DNA of 6,142 nucleotides, from assembly GCA_934845495.1 (NCBI GenBank), contig CAKWRB010000034.1:4059-10200 (forward strand), read 5' to 3'. The notes under the pieces were generated by a model. The model saw only the letters and a program-made list of their open reading frames with translations. It was not told the origin of the DNA and did no database searches. Of the stretch, positions 5,980 to 6,142 are shown in pieces. How positions within the stretch are numbered: position 1 is the first letter of the stretch; the number at the start of each line of letters is the position of its first letter. Source of the stretch: an uncultured bacterium (lineage in GTDB: Bacteria > Bacillota > Clostridia > Oscillospirales > Ruminococcaceae). The position numbers and the translations under genes are program-made.

Positions 5980-6004
5980 ACTGTATTAGCTATATTAGTA
6001 CACT
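5980..6004 (+). promoter_or_regulatory. YtrA-type GntR operator, ACTGTA-N13-TACACT
   Basis: The right half TACACT (5999-6004) and the left half ACTGTA (5980-5985) are separated by exactly 13 bases. The inverted repeat reported for Bacillus subtilis YtrA is AGTGTA-13 bp-TACACT, so this differs at one base in twelve. The symmetry continues inward (TTA facing TAG). It sits just downstream of the -10 element and upstream of a gene of the same regulator subfamily, which is the expected place for autorepression. Confidence 0.65.
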
Positions 6005-6015
6005 AAGTACAGATC

Positions 6016-6048
6016 CTGTTCCCCTGCCCTGCGGCAGTCCCGGGACAG
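6016..6048 (+). other. Leader hairpin before the GntR-family gene
   Basis: The lower stem CTGTTCC (6016-6022) pairs with GGGACAG (6042-6048), with one T-G wobble. The upper stem CTGCC (6024-6028) pairs with GGCAG (6033-6037) around a CTGC tetraloop, with an asymmetric internal loop between the two stems. No T-run follows, so it is not an intrinsic terminator. It would lie in the 5' leader of the mRNA, ending 28 bases before the start codon. Its role is unknown. Confidence 0.4.
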
Positions 6049-6076
6049 AGTTCTGGTTTATCAGCGAGGCGAGCAG

Positions 6077-6142
6077 ATGTATCAGCTTGATTTACAAAGC
6101 CGCACCCCCATCTACCAACAGCTCAAGGAAAAGATCCTGCGG
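6077..6142 (+). CDS. GntR-family (YtrA subfamily) transcriptional regulator, N-terminus only
   Basis: Only the first 22 codons are in the window, reading MYQLDLQSRTPIYQQLKEKI and onward. The pattern LD-x-x-S-x-x-PIY-x-Q-x-x-x-x-I is the typical start of the winged-helix domain in short YtrA-type GntR repressors. These usually precede ABC transporter genes and repress their own operon. The start is set by GAGG about seven bases upstream of the ATG. A promoter (5950-5978) and a YtrA-like operator (5980-6004) lie upstream and support the subfamily call. It is divergent from pyk. The effector domain and the downstream genes cannot be seen. Confidence 0.82.
   Translation, partial: MYQLDLQSRTPIYQQLKEKILR

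Noticed and set aside
5974..6006. A ten-residue leader peptide, MLTVLAILVH, with a good GGAGG site, rich in Leu/Val/Ile and in rare-looking TTA/ATA codons, resembling an attenuation peptide.
   Set aside because: Its ATG lies inside the predicted -10 element and most of its codons are the YtrA-like operator. If the TTGACA promoter is used, the start codon is not in the transcript. The AT-rich codons are better explained by promoter and operator DNA.
1..6142. CRISPR array, insertion sequence, tRNA, rRNA or attachment site.
   Set aside because: No regularly spaced repeats, no transposase-like frame, no cloverleaf with a recognisable T-loop and no terminal repeats were seen on either strand.

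Overview
The window is an ordinary-looking piece of a GC-rich Gram-positive (Firmicutes/Clostridia) chromosome. Class B sortase, Rex, a Bacillus-type pyruvate kinase with an extra C-terminal domain, a YtrA-type GntR regulator, intrinsic terminators with T-runs and AGGAG-type ribosome binding sites all fit this. The G/C-ending codon use and protein flavour suggest a gut Oscillospiraceae/Ruminococcaceae relative of Faecalibacterium, Gemmiger or Subdoligranulum. That last step is inference from general familiarity, not a search.

Layout. Bases 1-1200 (+) hold the catalytic and anticodon-binding parts of threonyl-tRNA synthetase, cut at the 5' edge. Bases 1201-1364 hold two intrinsic terminators that separate thrS from a convergent minus-strand gene for a small universal-stress-protein-like protein (1365-1790). 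A 422-base gap (1791-2212) contains that gene's promoter, a block able to form inverted repeats (about 1900-2080) and the terminator of the next gene. The redox-sensing repressor Rex lies at 2213-2863 (-) with a strong sigma-A promoter at 2953-2981. A terminator at 2999-3038 ends the next minus-strand unit, a two-gene operon: pyruvate kinase (3995-5764) followed, with a one-base TAATG overlap, by a lipoprotein-type class B sortase (3063-3995). The pyk promoter is at 5815-5843. On the far right a divergent GntR/YtrA-family regulator begins at 6077 and runs off the window. It is preceded by a sigma-A promoter and an inverted repeat with the geometry of the YtrA operator (ACTGTA-N13-TACACT).

How the genes relate. 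thrS and the stress-like gene are convergent and probably independent. Rex senses NADH/NAD+ and commonly controls fermentation genes, so a chromosomal neighbour making pyruvate is thematically related. However, I see no convincing Rex operator at the pyk promoter, and Rex has its own promoter and terminator. The sortase is co-transcribed and probably translationally coupled with pyk, an unexpected pairing of glycolysis with surface-protein attachment. The GntR gene probably represses itself and whatever follows outside the window, typically an ABC transporter in this subfamily.

I found no mobile element, tRNA, rRNA or CRISPR array, and no clear new multi-gene system. The best leads are the YtrA-like operator, the pyk-sortase coupling with a lipid-anchored sortase, the AT-rich seam and missing Thr-Ser-His motif in the pyruvate kinase tail, and the unexplained intergenic block at 1900-2080.
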